A program made the translations under genes and the position numbers. This document shows positions 35,982 to 47,487 of a stretch of DNA of 64,000 nucleotides, piece by piece (within the stretch, counting starts at the first letter, position 1; each line of letters starts with the position of its first letter). The notes below the pieces were generated by a model. It made no database searches, was not told where the DNA came from, and was given only the letters and a program-made list of their open reading frames with translations. Source of the DNA: Gilvimarinus sp. 2_MG-2023. GTDB taxonomy: Bacteria; Pseudomonadota; Gammaproteobacteria; Pseudomonadales; Cellvibrionaceae. The stretch lies in contig NZ_JAUOQM010000044.1 of assembly GCF_030547685.1 (NCBI RefSeq), positions 314,862-378,861 of the forward strand, written 5' to 3'.

Positions 35982-37007
35982 ATGTCTTACGTAGTTATAG
36001 ATACTAATATTCTATATTCATTGGTTCAGATATCCCCGAACCCTAAAGTAGACGCTAGTAGTATTCTAAGTTATCAATTGGCTACTACTACGGCAACGTT
36101 AATTGAGACGATTTCAAAATTTCGCGGAGACCTACATTCACTAAAAGCTTGTTTGCGTCCTATTGTTAACGAAGAATATACGCTGCTAAGTGTTGGGCAC
36201 GCGCCGCTATCTAACGAAATAATAAAAGCTATCTTCAACGCTGGAAGTCTCAGTGACGTTCAAGATGTAATTGACCAGGTTGTTTCTTTAAAGATCTCGA
36301 GGGAGGCGGAATTCCTTCGGTTCGTTCTTATCACGGTAATTGTAGGGGTAGCTGAATTTCTCAAGGAAGAAGGATACAAATTTGAAGATCAAGATTTATC
36401 GCTAAAACAAACACTCCTCACTCGAGCAATGCTCGAAAGAAATTTTGAATTCTTTGAGAAGTACTTTCAACAGGAACTAAGGAAAGGGTATAGCGAAAAT
36501 AATGAGCAAGCAGCAGCGCTCGATGCGTTCGCAGTAAGGCTATCGTCGCTAATCGATGTAATTATATTCAATTTCCACATGGTTAAAACTGGATTGCTGC
36601 CGTGTGACTCCAATAGCGAGGAGGGTGCCGAGAGATTGAAAAATAGCATTAGCTCAGACGCGAAAAGGAAAAAAATAGCCAATATCACCGAAAACCCATT
36701 GAGCTATTTTTCCAAGAAGAAATACCATGAGGTAGTTGATAGCTACCTCGGCCAAGTAAGAAATGAGCTGACAGGGAATGAAAATATGACAAGCGAAGCT
36801 ATGGAATACTTAGTTTCAAAAATAACTACCATGTATAAGCAAAAGGCAAAATTCCAAAAAAACGATGTCTTTGATTTTTTCATGCTGTTCTCTCTGCACA
36901 TTCCTAATGCACGCTTGGTTACACTCGACAGGAAGTTTCTGTCATTGCTAAAGTCAACAGATGATAAAAGTTACGCGCTCTGCGAAACCCTTGGGTTCGT
37001 GAGCTAA
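35982..37007 (+). CDS. PIN-like domain protein (cassette gene)
   Basis: 341 aa. PIN-type acidic residues are visible at the N-terminus (YVVIDTNILYSL, Asp near residue 7) and C-terminus (DVFDFFMLFSLHI, RLVTLDRKFLSLL). The approx. 250 residues in between are a long helical insertion, much larger than in a VapC toxin (about 130 aa). It may be an RNase of the PIN superfamily with a sensor or partner domain. No antitoxin gene is in the cassette. The stop codon falls inside attC 2, as usual for tight cassettes. Confidence 0.6.
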   Translation: MSYVVIDTNILYSLVQISPNPKVDASSILSYQLATTTATLIETISKFRGDLHSLKACLRPIVNEEYTLLSVGHAPLSNEIIKAIFNAGSLSDVQDVIDQVVSLKISREAEFLRFVLITVIVGVAEFLKEEGYKFEDQDLSLKQTLLTRAMLERNFEFFEKYFQQELRKGYSENNEQAAALDAFAVRLSSLIDVIIFNFHMVKTGLLPCDSNSEEGAERLKNSISSDAKRKKIANITENPLSYFSKKKYHEVVDSYLGQVRNELTGNENMTSEAMEYLVSKITTMYKQKAKFQKNDVFDFFMLFSLHIPNARLVTLDRKFLSLLKSTDDKSYALCETLGFVS

Positions 37008-37070
37008 CGCCTTTCTCACCAGTAAATTACGCGCTACGCTCCTAATTTACTGGTGAGAAAGGCGTTAGCT
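37002..37070 (+). repeat. attC recombination site 2, perfectly paired hairpin
   Basis: AGCTAAC (37002-37008) and GTTAGCT (37064-37070) are the outer cores. The two arms (37002-37029 and 37043-37070) are exact reverse complements over 28 bp, around a 13-nt loop CGCGCTACGCTCC. Usual attC sites carry unpaired bases that tell the integrase which strand to use; none is seen here. Confidence 0.85.
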
Positions 37071-37111
37071 ACCACCATTAACATCATCAAACTAGAAGAG
37101 GTAAGTAAACT

Positions 37112-37369
37112 ATGAATAAAAATCTAGAAGATTTTTTGAGAGATACTTGTGGTCTAGAAAATTGGCATCCAACTGCACAGCAACTGGCCGCTATCGAGAA
37201 AGATATCAATGAAGCGATTCGAAGCGGTAAGACTTTAAGTCGTACGGATTGCCAGAATATAGTTGTTAAGCACTGCGGCTCCGTCCGTATGTTAATGCTA
37301 AAGAGTGCAGACAACTCTGACTTAAATACCTTGCTTGCTCTAGCCATAAAAAAAGGCTCTTCTAAGTAA
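37112..37369 (+). CDS. cassette protein of unknown function (85 aa)
   Basis: The first gene of a two-gene cassette, with AGAGGTAAGT upstream as ribosome-binding site. The small helical protein (WHPTAQQLAAIEKDINEAIR near the N-terminus) is of no family I recognise. Its stop overlaps the next ATG by 1 nt (TAATG), so both proteins are likely made together, as in toxin-antitoxin or two-part defence pairs. Confidence 0.65.
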   Translation: MNKNLEDFLRDTCGLENWHPTAQQLAAIEKDINEAIRSGKTLSRTDCQNIVVKHCGSVRMLMLKSADNSDLNTLLALAIKKGSSK

Positions 37370-38169
37370 TGACGAATGAGCAGGCAGTTGTCGAGGCTGG
37401 TAAAGAAATAGCGAAACTTAAAGCCTCGTATACGGAGTACATTACTCCCATAGTACTGGTATACCAGCAAAATAATACTGAACCATCTTTATCTCAGCTT
37501 CTTGAATGTCAAAGATTGGGCAATGACTATTTTAACTATGTTGAGCGGTTCGTAGGTGATTCAGACTTGCTTGGGGCTCATGCTAAAGGGAAGTGGGTCA
37601 CCGGATTGGCTGAAGATTGCAAGGTGATTTTAGAGTCATATTTTCTGCACGCAAAGTTTATTCTTAGCTGGAATTCAATTTTAGGGAGCCATGCAAACCC
37701 TGCAAGTAGCGCGTTTTCAAATATGCAGCGCATGGTTTTAGAGTACCTCCCAAAAGCTCAATCTGGAGCCTTAAAGTCCCAGTTTGAGAAAAAGAACTTA
37801 CCAACACAAGGTTTCGATATGCCTGCGAGATCAGACAAAGTAAAAATTCCAAAATGGCAGTTAATAACTAGCTTATGTGTTGGGTGTGTTGCACTTATCG
37901 CGAGCGTAGTTATTGCTTTAATGCTCCCGAACCCAACGGCATATCAGGCTTTTATCTTGCGCGGGCTATTTGCAATTGCTCTCGCATCTATAGCTTCAAT
38001 TATTCCCGGGTTTTTAAATTTAGAAACTGGTTCCAAAAGCCCAGCTGCGTATTTTGGTATTTATGCAGGGGGAGCGATAGCAATCTTTGTTCTCATCTGG
38101 CTAATTAATCCGCCAGAAATTAGTGGTGACAATTCAGATAGCCAGTCAGCTGTCGAACAAAGTAGCTAA
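37369..38169 (+). CDS. cassette membrane protein, helical N-domain plus C-terminal TM segments
   Basis: 266 aa. The first approx. 150 residues are soluble and helical. Three membrane helices follow (about 166-186, 193-217, 227-245), ending in a short acidic/Ser tail. The plan (soluble sensing domain plus small membrane bundle) is that of membrane-acting effectors, though no family is recognised. It is coupled to the 85-aa gene and its stop lies within attC 3. Confidence 0.65.
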   Translation: MTNEQAVVEAGKEIAKLKASYTEYITPIVLVYQQNNTEPSLSQLLECQRLGNDYFNYVERFVGDSDLLGAHAKGKWVTGLAEDCKVILESYFLHAKFILSWNSILGSHANPASSAFSNMQRMVLEYLPKAQSGALKSQFEKKNLPTQGFDMPARSDKVKIPKWQLITSLCVGCVALIASVVIALMLPNPTAYQAFILRGLFAIALASIASIIPGFLNLETGSKSPAAYFGIYAGGAIAIFVLIWLINPPEISGDNSDSQSAVEQSS

Positions 38170-38280
38170 CAAGCGCTTGCAGTCTGACGCCAAAACCTCC
38201 GCGTTTTTGTGTTACTCGCTGCGCTCAAACATTAACACAAAGCCGCTCCAGTTTCGGCGTAGCTGAAGCGGGCGTTAAAT
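38164..38280 (+). repeat. attC recombination site 3
   Basis: Outer cores AGCTAAC (38164-38170) and GTTAAAT (38274-38280) bound a 117-bp imperfect inverted repeat. GACGCC/GGCGT and TTTTGTGTTA/TTAACACAAA are inner stems. It is larger than attC 2, with the usual mismatches and loops, and closes the last recognisable cassette. Confidence 0.78.
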
Positions 38281-38348
38281 ATTCGGCCCGAATTGACTGC
38301 CAATGTCAAAAGACAGTGTTTCGATGGTCTATACAAAAACTGCGAAAT

Positions 38349-38362
38349 TTGTTCAAACTTAT
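38349..38362 (-). repeat. 14-bp inverted repeat, right flank of the integron
   Basis: TTGTTCAAACTTAT is the exact inverse of 31823-31836. More TTGAAC/GTTCAA units lie within the next 100 bp (about 38370-38445). The stretch 38281-38604 around it has no convincing gene; a 65-codon frame at 38316 looks like chance. Confidence 0.5.
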
Positions 38363-38604
38363 GTGGTATATGTTGTTCAATGTTATGTTGAACGGGACGG
38401 CTTTAGGGGTCTACAGAGGAATTTTGTTCAAGCTATTGAACGAATTTACACGTGCTAAACGGAATTCAACCAGATCAAAATCCAGCTGTATAGGATTCGA
38501 GATCCAAGCTTGAGGAAGTACTCCTGTTGGCTTCTCATTGCAGATGAGCTTTTTGATGCTCAACCTTGCAAAGACAAACTAACCCCCGATCTGTTCGAGC
38601 ATCT

Positions 38605-39693
38605 CTAAGGGGCAAACAAGTCTAAGTCATCGTCAAGCAAACCTTCACGAAGCGCCAACACGTGAAGCCCGTTATAGTTGATCGGCTGAAGGCTAACCGC
38701 GGCGAGTGTCAGGACGTCATCCTGAGAGACTTTGTAGCCTAAAAAATGACACATCTCTTGTAGTTTTATGCGGTCAGCCGACCATAAAATTTGATCCAAA
38801 TGACACGGGGTCAACTTCATACTGCTAATGCCTGCAGATACATTCGTCCACACCTCAGGACAATAATTGACAATGCGAAGCTCGTTACCCTGTTTTTCGG
38901 CACCCCCAACAAGTCCATGATCTTTAAACATCAAAAATCGGTCCAGTGAAATCGCAATAGGAAGGGTAACCTCTGGGTATCGTTCGATATCGACACACAC
39001 CTTTCCAAATATTTCTGGACAATATGGGAGGTCCCGATACTTTTTACTGTCAAAGGCTGTGAGCGCTAGATCTCGAATGTGGGCTTCACGGCTTGAGTGT
39101 AGATAGTAGTGTTCACGTACATCAATCAGCGACTGGTCGCCTAAATGCGACAGGCGCCGCAGCATGACAAGCAACTCTGAATCTTTGGCGCAGCGCTTAT
39201 CGGAGACATGGTACGGGTAGATTTGAATCACATGATGCGTCTGCAGATACACATCCCGAGAATCGTCAATGACAACAATGTGATTAGCCGAGTAGCCTAA
39301 CGCTATAAAAGGATCAATGCTCTTATACTTGCCTCCACCACGAGGCGTCAGTTTCTCTCGGCAAATAACGGCAACAAACCTATCTAGGCTAACTCCACAT
39401 AAGGGCAGCACCACATCAATGTAACGCTCCGTTGCGGTAGTGCACAGTGCCAGGTCATATCCCAGTGCTCGTGCGCCGTCTAAGAATTCGAGAAGATGTG
39501 GCCTTGGATAAACTTTAAGTAGTGAATCGTCCTCTACCGGAATTCCACCATTTGGAAGCTCATCGTAAAACTCCTGTTTGGATACTTTGCCACCAGACAG
39601 CATATTGATCATAGGATCGTAAGTGGGCATATGAAGCAGCGTGTTATCCACGTCTAGGACCAGTAGGCGCCTTGTTGACTTTCTATCTTCCAA
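38605..39693 (-). CDS. HAD-superfamily phosphatase, FCP1/NIF-like
   Basis: 362 aa. The N-terminus has the HAD nucleophile motif LLVLDVDNTLLHMP (DxDxT) and LALCTTATERYIDVVL (motif II, Thr), then IVVIDDSRDVYLQ (motif IV, DD), as in FCP1/NLI-interacting-factor-like phosphatases. The remaining 150 residues are of unknown fold. It is transcribed opposite to the cassettes and stands alone, so it is either a trailing inverted cassette or background DNA. Substrate unknown. Confidence 0.75.
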   Translation of the reverse strand: MEDRKSTRRLLVLDVDNTLLHMPTYDPMINMLSGGKVSKQEFYDELPNGGIPVEDDSLLKVYPRPHLLEFLDGARALGYDLALCTTATERYIDVVLPLCGVSLDRFVAVICREKLTPRGGGKYKSIDPFIALGYSANHIVVIDDSRDVYLQTHHVIQIYPYHVSDKRCAKDSELLVMLRRLSHLGDQSLIDVREHYYLHSSREAHIRDLALTAFDSKKYRDLPYCPEIFGKVCVDIERYPEVTLPIAISLDRFLMFKDHGLVGGAEKQGNELRIVNYCPEVWTNVSAGISSMKLTPCHLDQILWSADRIKLQEMCHFLGYKVSQDDVLTLAAVSLQPINYNGLHVLALREGLLDDDLDLFAP

Positions 39694-40301
39694 GCTTTAC
39701 CCCTAAACCTAAGTCAGCCAATATTATCCCTTGATTTTGAGCAACTCAAATAGTCAATATACACGCTGAGTTAATTACTAGGTAGTCTTGCTAGGCTCCG
39801 TCTGGAAAACCACACCATTTGCAGATTTCTATGCCTCCAACTACAAATGGCCTGAATTCGATCACCATTGTGTTTCATATGAGTAGGATCATTGAACATA
39901 TGAACGTTTGAGCCGTACAATAATAAGACTTCATGGTCGCTTGGGAGAGGTTCTTGTACAGTTGGTTCGGGACCCGGGCATTACTTGGTAATCAGGTAGG
40001 CATTTTTAACATTGATGGCCAAAAGGCCTACGGCGGTATATTGTGCCCGATACTTCCATTGGAGTCAGGCAAAGATCAGGATCGACTATTTATCTGCCAG
40101 CAGCTCTGGGAAGGTGGATGCACTGGATTCAATCAGGATTCGAGCCTGATGTTTGAGCTGAATACTTTTGCTCTGGCAAGTATCGAGGTATTGCGAGTTC
40201 TAGCCTGTCCCTGGTTGCTGAATCAATTATGTGTTTTAGATGCCCCTATATTTGTGTCAGGATGGTTATATATCAGAATTGATATATATGGAGTTCCAAA
40301 A
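39694..40301. promoter_or_regulatory. gap with a perfect dyad operator before the HigA-like gene
   Basis: No convincing gene: an open frame from 39933 runs into the HigA-like gene but its first 120 residues look like non-coding translation. TATATATCA (40267-40275), spacer GAAT, TGATATATA (40280-40288) is a perfect 9-4-9 dyad immediately before GGAG (40290-40293), the ribosome-binding site. This is the expected place for autorepression. Confidence 0.6.
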
Positions 40302-40598
40302 ATGCCTTCCGTTAAGTTTGAAAATATTTTTGATGCCGTAGCTGACAACAAGGACGAATCTAACGAACTGCAAACTCGTGCTAATCTAATGATTGCCATT
40401 AGAGATGTTGTTATTGATAAAGGCTGGAAACAAGCCGAGGCGGCGGAAAAGCTCGGGCTTACACAGCCGCGAGTTAGCGATTTGATCAATGGAAAAATTG
40501 ACAATTTTTCCATTGATCTACTGATGACCTGTCTTTATCGACTCGGCTATCGCTCTAAGCCGGAGTATAAAAATCACAAACTCACTATACCTCGATAG
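40302..40598 (+). CDS. XRE-family HigA-like antitoxin
   Basis: 98 aa from the ATG at 40302, chosen because GGAG precedes it and the protein-like sequence begins here. Helix-turn-helix KQAEAAEKLGLTQPRVSDLI (about residues 45-64). It resembles HigA2-type antitoxins that normally follow a RelE/Gp49-like toxin gene; no such toxin ORF is seen on either side, so it is an orphan. The dyad at 40267-40288 is its likely operator. Confidence 0.75.
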   Translation: MPSVKFENIFDAVADNKDESNELQTRANLMIAIRDVVIDKGWKQAEAAEKLGLTQPRVSDLINGKIDNFSIDLLMTCLYRLGYRSKPEYKNHKLTIPR

Positions 40599-40930
40599 TC
40601 TGTAAACTACCTACGATTATCTCCACTTCTTGGCTGAGTATTGAAGGCGATCGCGATCTTGGAAAGTTGTCTGTTCAGGCCTTTCTTTTAGAAGGGTTGT
40701 CGTTATAGCGATCCCAGCCCGAAAAACGCTGAAAGCGGCCAAACTATGGTCCCAACTGATGGCCAAACTATGATCCCCCGCACACTTGATATATTACGTA
40801 CTGTATTACATACCATGTATATACGTACTATATTATACCGCCACATGAAGTAAGAACAGCTACAAAATAACATTAAATAATCACGAGTTATTTAATGTTA
40901 AGTCGATTTCAAAGCGGATTCCTCCAAAAA
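40599..40930. repeat. intergenic repeats, possible transposon-end debris
   Basis: GGCCAAACTATGGTCCC (40738-40754) and GGCCAAACTATGATCCC (40762-40778) form a direct repeat with 24-25 bp period, as seen at ends of IS21-like or Tn7-like elements. AT-rich short inverted repeats (TACGTACT, 40795-40840) follow. No gene is present. Confidence 0.45.
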
Positions 40931-41272
40931 TCAGTACGAATTCGGCGCATTCCAACCCATCACGATAATACCCATACCGATCAATGCGACACACGCGCCC
41001 AGCCAGTCCATAGAGGAAAGCTTCACTCCATCAACGGCACGAAGCCAGACTAACGCTGTAGCAACGTAAACCCCACCATAGGCCGCATATACGCGACCAC
41101 TGGCAGCGGGATGCAATGTCAGCAACCAAACAAACAGTCCAAGGCTTAATGCGGCGGGCAACAGAAGCCACACAGAGCCTTCCTTGCGCAGCCAGAGATA
41201 AGGCAAAAAACATCCTACGATTTCCGCAATCGCGGTGAGCACGAAAAGGCCAGCAGTTTTCATCAAAAGCAT
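40931..41272 (-). CDS. ynfA: YnfA/UPF0060 family membrane protein
   Basis: 113 aa with four membrane helices of the small-multidrug-resistance-like YnfA family: [19 protein letters not shown], then [18 protein letters not shown], then [16 protein letters not shown]. Function is not well settled; it is often found beside metal- or drug-resistance genes. It lies 90 nt after the FTR1 gene in the same direction and is probably co-transcribed from the promoter at 43307-43337. Confidence 0.88.
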   Translation of the reverse strand: MLLMKTAGLFVLTAIAEIVGCFLPYLWLRKEGSVWLLLPAALSLGLFVWLLTLHPAASGRVYAAYGGVYVATALVWLRAVDGVKLSSMDWLGACVALIGMGIIVMGWNAPNSY

Positions 41273-41361
41273 ACGTTATTTACTCCGGGATTTTGTCAGT
41301 TGGGCAGCATCATCGAATAGGGTACAGCGCGGCTCTGAACTCGTGTCGTAAATAAATACAA

Positions 41362-43281
41362 TCAAGTCCTCTGCACGCTCGAAAATCTGGAATGTATCGT
41401 AAAGACAGCAAATAGTACGACAACCGTGAATTGACCGAACAAACTTTGCCAAGTGGATTTCAACCCAATCCAATCAACCTCAAAAGAAATAGGTAGTGGT
41501 GAAATTCCGATGATTGCGGCCTCTTGTAAGGCAATTACTCCTTTGCCTATCAATACAAATGATAACCCTACGAGTAAATAGGTAGTCACGGAAAAGAAGC
41601 GACCAATCGGAAGTTTGATCGAGTAGCGCACCATCGCCCACGCAATCACAGACAAACAAAGCGTGCCAACCACGAATCCGCTGAGTATGGTGGGTGTTTG
41701 CGCCGGTAATGATTGTGTTAACAGGGCTTCATAAAACAACACCGTTTCAAAAACTTCTCGGTAAACGGCGACAAATGCTAACCCTGCAATGCCCCAGAGT
41801 GTCCCCGCTTTTAAACGCTCGGTAACGTGTTTTTGAATGTAGGATTGCCATTGGGCTGCATGAGTTTTGCTATGCATCCAAACGCCAACATAAAATAACA
41901 CCAGGGCGGCGGCGAGAGCGGCCACACCTTCCATGACTTCTCGACTTGCTCCGCTAATACTGATAAATGAGCGAGCGGCCCACCAGGTTATTCCACCGGC
42001 TACAAGCGCGCTTACCCAACCGGCGTGCACGTATTTGAGGGCATCTCCTCGATCAGAACGTATTAACACCATCGCAAGTGCGAGTGTGACCAGCAACGCC
42101 TCCAAACCTTCTCGTAACAAAATAATTAAACTTGCGCTAAACAAGGTCGCGTCGGATAAGGCGTCTGCAGACAACAGTTGTTCAGCGCTATCGAGTTGAG
42201 CGAGAGTGGTGTTCAAACTCGTTTCAAGTTGCTCGCGATCTGCGGTGTTTCGGAACTGTTTTCTCAGCGCCATCATGTTGGCTTCAATTTGCTTTCTAAG
42301 ATCCTGGTCTCGTGTATCCAGGCTGTTTTCCACCAACTCAAACCCGTCCAGGTAGGCGCTTACCGCCAGTCGATTTGCCTCCTCAAATTGACTGTTTTCA
42401 TAGGCTGTGCGAGCTGCCAATAACTGGTTTCTGGCGATGCCCAGCGGCGACCGTGAGGACGAAAAAAGCGCCTGGGGTGAAGCACGCAGTTGCGCAACTT
42501 TTTCTAGCGTATTGCTATCCCCGTTAGCCAATTGGCTTGGGCTATGGTTTATTAATCTCTCGAGAGTCAAACCAGGTGTACTTGCGATTACTCCTGATTT
42601 ACCTTCAAAAGCCAAACTCCCGGCATAGAATGCCAGCGACCAGCGTTGTTGTTCACTCAATTGCTCGTAAGCCACCATGGCGGTCTCGTCGATGCCATTC
42701 GAAATAGCATCGTATAGTCCGAGAATGGAACGATTTAAGGCACGTGCTCTGTCGGTGAAATCCGTTGGTGGCGGCTCCAGCCCAGCGCTTGCAGGACCAT
42801 TGCCTTTTCCTTGGGTGCCGTGACACGTGGAACAATGCGATTGAAACAGGGATTGGGTTTCAGTCATTGGCAAAAGTTGCTGAGTCAGTGCAGTCTGCGG
42901 CATGTGTTCCAGCAGGTCAGAGCGAAACTGGCTGCACAATTGTTGTATCACAACAGGCGATTGCTTTTCGAGAATCGCGGTTTCCAGCATCTGCGCCTTG
43001 GATATCAACGTGTTTACCCCTGAGGACTTTGCCTGCTCTACCAGGATGCTGGAGAACTCCAGCATTTCCTGATACTCCCCGTTATTAATGACCTCACCGT
43101 TGTCCACCGCTTCCGGATAATCCACGCCCACGTATTCGGCGAGCTGAGCCATTTGCCGATAGTCTGGAATTGATGTGTCGGCGATGCTATTGACCGTATA
43201 CAAAGAGAGTAATAGCAAGACGGCCAAATGAATTTTAAACGTACAAAGCTGGGAAAAAGGCACGGTACAACCTCGAAGCAT
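41362..43281 (-). CDS. FTR1-family iron/lead permease with N-terminal cytochrome c domain (PbrT-like)
   Basis: 639 aa. A signal peptide (FKIHLAVLLLLSLYTVNS) is followed by a periplasmic region with a haem c site SHCSTCHGTQGKGNGP (about residue 151). The C-terminal half has about seven membrane helices with two REGLE/REVFE-type (RExxE) metal-binding motifs (REGLEALLV and REVFETVLF), the FTR1 hallmark. Cytochrome-FTR1 fusions next to a PbrR-type regulator are known as PbrT, a Pb(II) uptake protein; iron uptake is the alternative. It is preceded by a MerR-type promoter matching the one near the regulator gene. Confidence 0.85.
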   Translation of the reverse strand: MLRGCTVPFSQLCTFKIHLAVLLLLSLYTVNSIADTSIPDYRQMAQLAEYVGVDYPEAVDNGEVINNGEYQEMLEFSSILVEQAKSSGVNTLISKAQMLETAILEKQSPVVIQQLCSQFRSDLLEHMPQTALTQQLLPMTETQSLFQSHCSTCHGTQGKGNGPASAGLEPPPTDFTDRARALNRSILGLYDAISNGIDETAMVAYEQLSEQQRWSLAFYAGSLAFEGKSGVIASTPGLTLERLINHSPSQLANGDSNTLEKVAQLRASPQALFSSSRSPLGIARNQLLAARTAYENSQFEEANRLAVSAYLDGFELVENSLDTRDQDLRKQIEANMMALRKQFRNTADREQLETSLNTTLAQLDSAEQLLSADALSDATLFSASLIILLREGLEALLVTLALAMVLIRSDRGDALKYVHAGWVSALVAGGITWWAARSFISISGASREVMEGVAALAAALVLFYVGVWMHSKTHAAQWQSYIQKHVTERLKAGTLWGIAGLAFVAVYREVFETVLFYEALLTQSLPAQTPTILSGFVVGTLCLSVIAWAMVRYSIKLPIGRFFSVTTYLLVGLSFVLIGKGVIALQEAAIIGISPLPISFEVDWIGLKSTWQSLFGQFTVVVLFAVFTIHSRFSSVQRT

Positions 43282-43288
43282 AGATAAA

Positions 43289-43337
43289 GAATGAGAATCA
43301 CTCTCGATTATAAAATCTATAGTTAGTATAGAGTCAA
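43289..43337 (-). promoter_or_regulatory. MerR-type promoter of the FTR1-ynfA unit
   Basis: Read on the minus strand: -35 TTGACT (43337-43332), 19-bp spacer, -10 TATAAT (43312-43307). The spacer holds the dyad CTATA-CTAAC-TATAG, nearly the same as in the regulator-proximal promoter at 51553-51583. Overlong 19-bp spacers with a central dyad are diagnostic of MerR-family activation. Just downstream, ATGAGAATCACTCTCGAT (about 43291-43308) loosely resembles a Fur box, so iron control is possible. Confidence 0.75.
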
Positions 43338-43384
43338 CATCCCCCGGAGATTAGTTGAATCCGTAAGCACCGATCGATTGAGTA

Positions 43385-44284
43385 CTACTCATGAACGTGC
43401 TCTGCGTTCAATTCATCCCGGCAAGGCTCATCGCAAAGTTCAAACTCGACCGTTGTGTGGCTTAACTCAAACTCAGCCAGCGCATCCGACAGGCGACGTT
43501 TTAAATTTCGTTGATCCTCCAGTGATACGTCTGCTTCGAGTTCAATATGAACCGTTAATACATGGCTTTCTCCATCCAGTGACCACAAATGCAAATGGTG
43601 AAAATGTTTAAATTCAGGGATGTTCTTTAGCTTCCCTTCAATTTTTTCGGCAATGGTTTGATCAGGTACACCCTGTAAAAACAGCTTTAATGTAGCGCCC
43701 ACATTCTTGATGACATTCACCAGAATAAACAAGGTGAAACCGATCGCTAAAATCGGGTCGAGTATTGGCCACTCAACAAACATTAAAACAATAGATACTA
43801 TAAATACCGCTACCCATCCCAATACGTCCTCTAACAAATGCCAGTTAAGGACTTTCTCGTTGAGCGTTTTTCCTTTGCTGAGTTTAAATGCGGCGAATCC
43901 ATTCACGGCGATACCAAAAATAGACAGTGCGAGCATGCCTTCTGTCACGGGCATTTCCGGATTGAAGAGTCGAGGAATGGATTGAAATAACACCCAGCAT
44001 GAACCGGCGACAAGGACGATACCGTTGATGAGTGAGCCTAATAACGATAAGCGTTTATAGCCGTAAGAAAATGAACTGGAAGCCGGTTTTTTTCCTAGCT
44101 TTGCCAGCACCCAGGCCAGCCCAATAGAAAGACTGTCTCCAAGGTCGTGAACCGCATCTGCCATAATCGCGGTACTGTTGGTCAGTATGCCACCAATAAA
44201 CTCAATGATTGTAAATCCGACATTGAGAAAAAATGCCCAGCCGATTCTTGCGCTGCTACTGTCGTCGTGTGAATGAGAATGCAT
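43385..44284 (-). CDS. CDF-family cation efflux protein (CzcD/DmeF-like)
   Basis: 299 aa with a His-rich N-terminus (MHSHSHDD), six membrane helices and the CDF metal-site motif AIMADAVHDLGDSLSIG (HxxxD, about residues 40-56) with the partner HLLEDVLGW. A cytoplasmic C-terminal domain ends in acidic and Cys/His residues. It exports divalent metals (Zn, Co, Cd) by proton exchange. It is the last gene of the efflux operon, 75 nt after czcA, with a stem-loop between them. Confidence 0.88.
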   Translation of the reverse strand: MHSHSHDDSSSARIGWAFFLNVGFTIIEFIGGILTNSTAIMADAVHDLGDSLSIGLAWVLAKLGKKPASSSFSYGYKRLSLLGSLINGIVLVAGSCWVLFQSIPRLFNPEMPVTEGMLALSIFGIAVNGFAAFKLSKGKTLNEKVLNWHLLEDVLGWVAVFIVSIVLMFVEWPILDPILAIGFTLFILVNVIKNVGATLKLFLQGVPDQTIAEKIEGKLKNIPEFKHFHHLHLWSLDGESHVLTVHIELEADVSLEDQRNLKRRLSDALAEFELSHTTVEFELCDEPCRDELNAEHVHE

Positions 44285-44330
44285 TGCCCCTCCAGCGGTG
44301 TATCTGTGGTATTAACGTGAAAACGGAATT

Positions 44331-44350
44331 GACCCCGGTTTTCACCGGGG
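44331..44350. terminator. stem-loop between czcA and the CDF gene
   Basis: CCCCGG (44333-44338), loop TTTTCA, CCGGGG (44345-44350) is a perfect short hairpin in the 75-nt gap. No T-tract follows on the minus strand, so it may reduce rather than stop transcription into the CDF gene, or protect mRNA. Confidence 0.4.
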
Positions 44351-44358
44351 CCAGACGA

Positions 44359-47487
<3,129 letters not shown>

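Larger units (their letters stand above)
31849..38280. mobile_element. integron with three cassettes, IS1595 and IS91 insertions
   Basis: The block contains, in order: a frameshifted integron integrase (minus strand), its LexA-box promoter split by an IS1595-family element, a region where attI would lie, an IS91-family transposase, and plus-strand cassettes ending in attC-type structures at 35853-35963, 37002-37070 and 38164-38280. Divergent orientation of integrase and cassettes is as expected. With three cassettes and a decayed integrase it looks stranded. Confidence 0.75.

Noticed and set aside
38316..38513. 65-codon ORF after attC 3
   Set aside because: Basic, low-information translation through the flanking repeat region; no attC follows it.
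39933..40301. N-terminal extension of the HigA-like protein
   Set aside because: The translated 120 residues look non-coding; the ATG at 40302 has a good ribosome-binding site and begins the conserved domain.
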